The position numbers and the translations under genes are program-made. From UBA2773 sp964643985 (GTDB lineage Bacteria > Patescibacteriota > Minisyncoccia > Moranbacterales > DUUL01), in NCBI GenBank assembly GCA_964643985.1, contig CAZXUS010000010.1:1-40045 (forward strand): 40,045 nt of DNA. Direction: 5' to 3'. This document shows, piece by piece, positions 39,464-40,045 of the stretch. How positions within the stretch are numbered: position 1 is the first letter of the stretch; every line of letters starts with the position of its first letter. The notes beneath the pieces were generated by a model. That model did no database searches. It worked only from the letters and a program-made list of their open reading frames with translations, and was not told the origin of the DNA.

Positions 39464-39718
39464 ATGAGCAGTATTTACGTGGAGTTGAAAGCTAAGAATA
39501 CCCCCAGAGTTGTCGATGGTAGTATGAAAAGTGGCAATACTTATATTATTTATGTTAACGAAAATTTTGACTCTAAAAATCGTAATAATTTAAATAGTTT
39601 AGTTGATGAATTAAATCATCAATTAGGCAAAGAGGGGATAGAAAAGGTTGAGATGAGAAAAATTGAAAGAGAATTAAATAGACTAGAAATTGGAAAAAGA
39701 ATAGATATTAGAATTTAG
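39464..39718 (+). CDS. Small protein of unknown function
   Basis: The product is 84 aa. It starts with two strand-like segments (SSIYVELKAKNTPRVVDG and GNTYIIYVNENF). A charged helical part follows (NNLNSLVDELNHQLGKEGIE, MRKIERELNRLEIGKRIDIR). No known motif is visible. It begins 17 nt after the activase, and its TAG stop directly abuts the ATG of the YggU gene, so it is probably translationally coupled and part of the same transcript. Confidence 0.65.
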   Translation: MSSIYVELKAKNTPRVVDGSMKSGNTYIIYVNENFDSKNRNNLNSLVDELNHQLGKEGIEKVEMRKIERELNRLEIGKRIDIRI

Positions 39719-39940
39719 ATGAGAATTTATTTAAAAGCTATTACCAGAAGCAGTCGGCAAAAAATTGAAAAAATCTCGGAAGGTGATTATAAGATTTGGG
39801 TGCGAGCTATTCCGGAAAAAGGAAAAGCTAATCAAGAAATCATCGAAGCCTTAGCGAGTTATTTTAAAATTGGAAAATCAGAAATTAAAATTGTTGGCGG
39901 AAAAACTAGCTCTAAAAAGATTGTTGATCTTGATTTCTAA
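39719..39940 (+). CDS. YggU/DUF167 family protein
   Basis: The product is 73 aa, a complete small DUF167 domain. It has RIYLKAITRSSRQKIEKISE, YKIWVRAIPEKGKANQEIIE (the conserved P-x-x-GKAN motif), ALASYFKIGKSEIKIVGG and KTSSKKIVDLDF. The biochemical role of the family is unknown. The start is fixed by direct contact with the upstream stop codon (TAG-ATG). Confidence 0.9.
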   Translation: MRIYLKAITRSSRQKIEKISEGDYKIWVRAIPEKGKANQEIIEALASYFKIGKSEIKIVGGKTSSKKIVDLDF

Positions 39941-39987
39941 TACCATTTTCAACCAACCACTACCCCTCCAAGTTTTGAAAATTTGGA

Positions 39988-40045
39988 CTGCCCGTCTCGC
40001 GTCGCTTGCCGAGGCGGACCCGTCTCGCGTTACTCGCCGAGGCAG
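39988..40045. repeat. Tandem pair of GC-rich CCCGTCTCGCG REP units at the window end
   Basis: Two units (CTGCCCGTCTCGCGTCGCTT..., then ACCCGTCTCGCGTTACTCGC...) are bounded by CTGCC and GGCAG, so the pair forms a larger palindrome. It may continue past the window. Confidence 0.7.

Overview
The window looks like a low-GC member of the Candidate Phyla Radiation (Patescibacteria). The evidence is compact genes with few Shine-Dalgarno sequences, TTG starts, gene families typical of that group (large fibronectin-III surface protein, DUF4349, stand-alone ComEC-type MBL hydrolase, KhpA-TrmD) and intergenic spaces packed with palindromic repeats. TGA is used as a stop (for example the murB stop at 22627-22629), so the code is the standard bacterial one. 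The phylum placement is inferred from gene content, not from a marker tree.

Region 1 (1-3699) is a diversity-generating retroelement (DGR). It holds the last codons of a target gene ending in a variable repeat (1-39), an Avd-like four-helix-bundle gene (475-813), a template repeat (about 1208-1403) and a DGR-type reverse transcriptase (1504-2873). Two copies of a MITE-like element flank the TR/RT core. One of them interrupts a GIY-YIG endonuclease pseudogene. Several other palindromic repeat families have inserted here, partly nested.

Region 2 (3700-10104) encodes a very large secreted protein with repeated N-terminal beta domains and about eleven fibronectin-III-like domains. It is split by one in-frame TAA. 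Region 3 (10353-12766) holds small secreted and membrane proteins plus an oxygen-defence pair, desulfoferrodoxin and rubrerythrin.

Region 4 (12937-31534) is mostly housekeeping: DEAD-box helicase, ABC-F ATPase, GT-C glycosyltransferase, RluD-type pseudouridine synthase, tRNA-Leu(UAG), NrnA, RbfA, a GT4 glycosyltransferase, MurB, an HPF-like protein, a DUF4349 protein, KhpA, TrmD, FtsW and SecA. Region 5 (31566-32760) holds two adjacent unrecognised minus-strand genes. Each has its own matching sigma70-like promoter, a shared 5' leader (TGCAGTACCT plus a hairpin that presents GGGAGG) and its own terminator. I consider this the most original structure in the window. Region 6 (32902-39940) returns to housekeeping: HD hydrolase, ComEC-like MBL hydrolase, Ddl, a stand-alone LigD-type phosphoesterase domain with altered catalytic residues, FtsK, an NrdG-type radical SAM activase, a small unknown protein and a YggU/DUF167 protein.

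Both 100-N gaps (2675-2774 and 25958-26057) are flanked by identical 55-nt sequence on each side. They are therefore most likely scaffolding artefacts over an overlap rather than missing DNA. Removing the Ns and one copy restores clean reading frames for the reverse transcriptase and KhpA.
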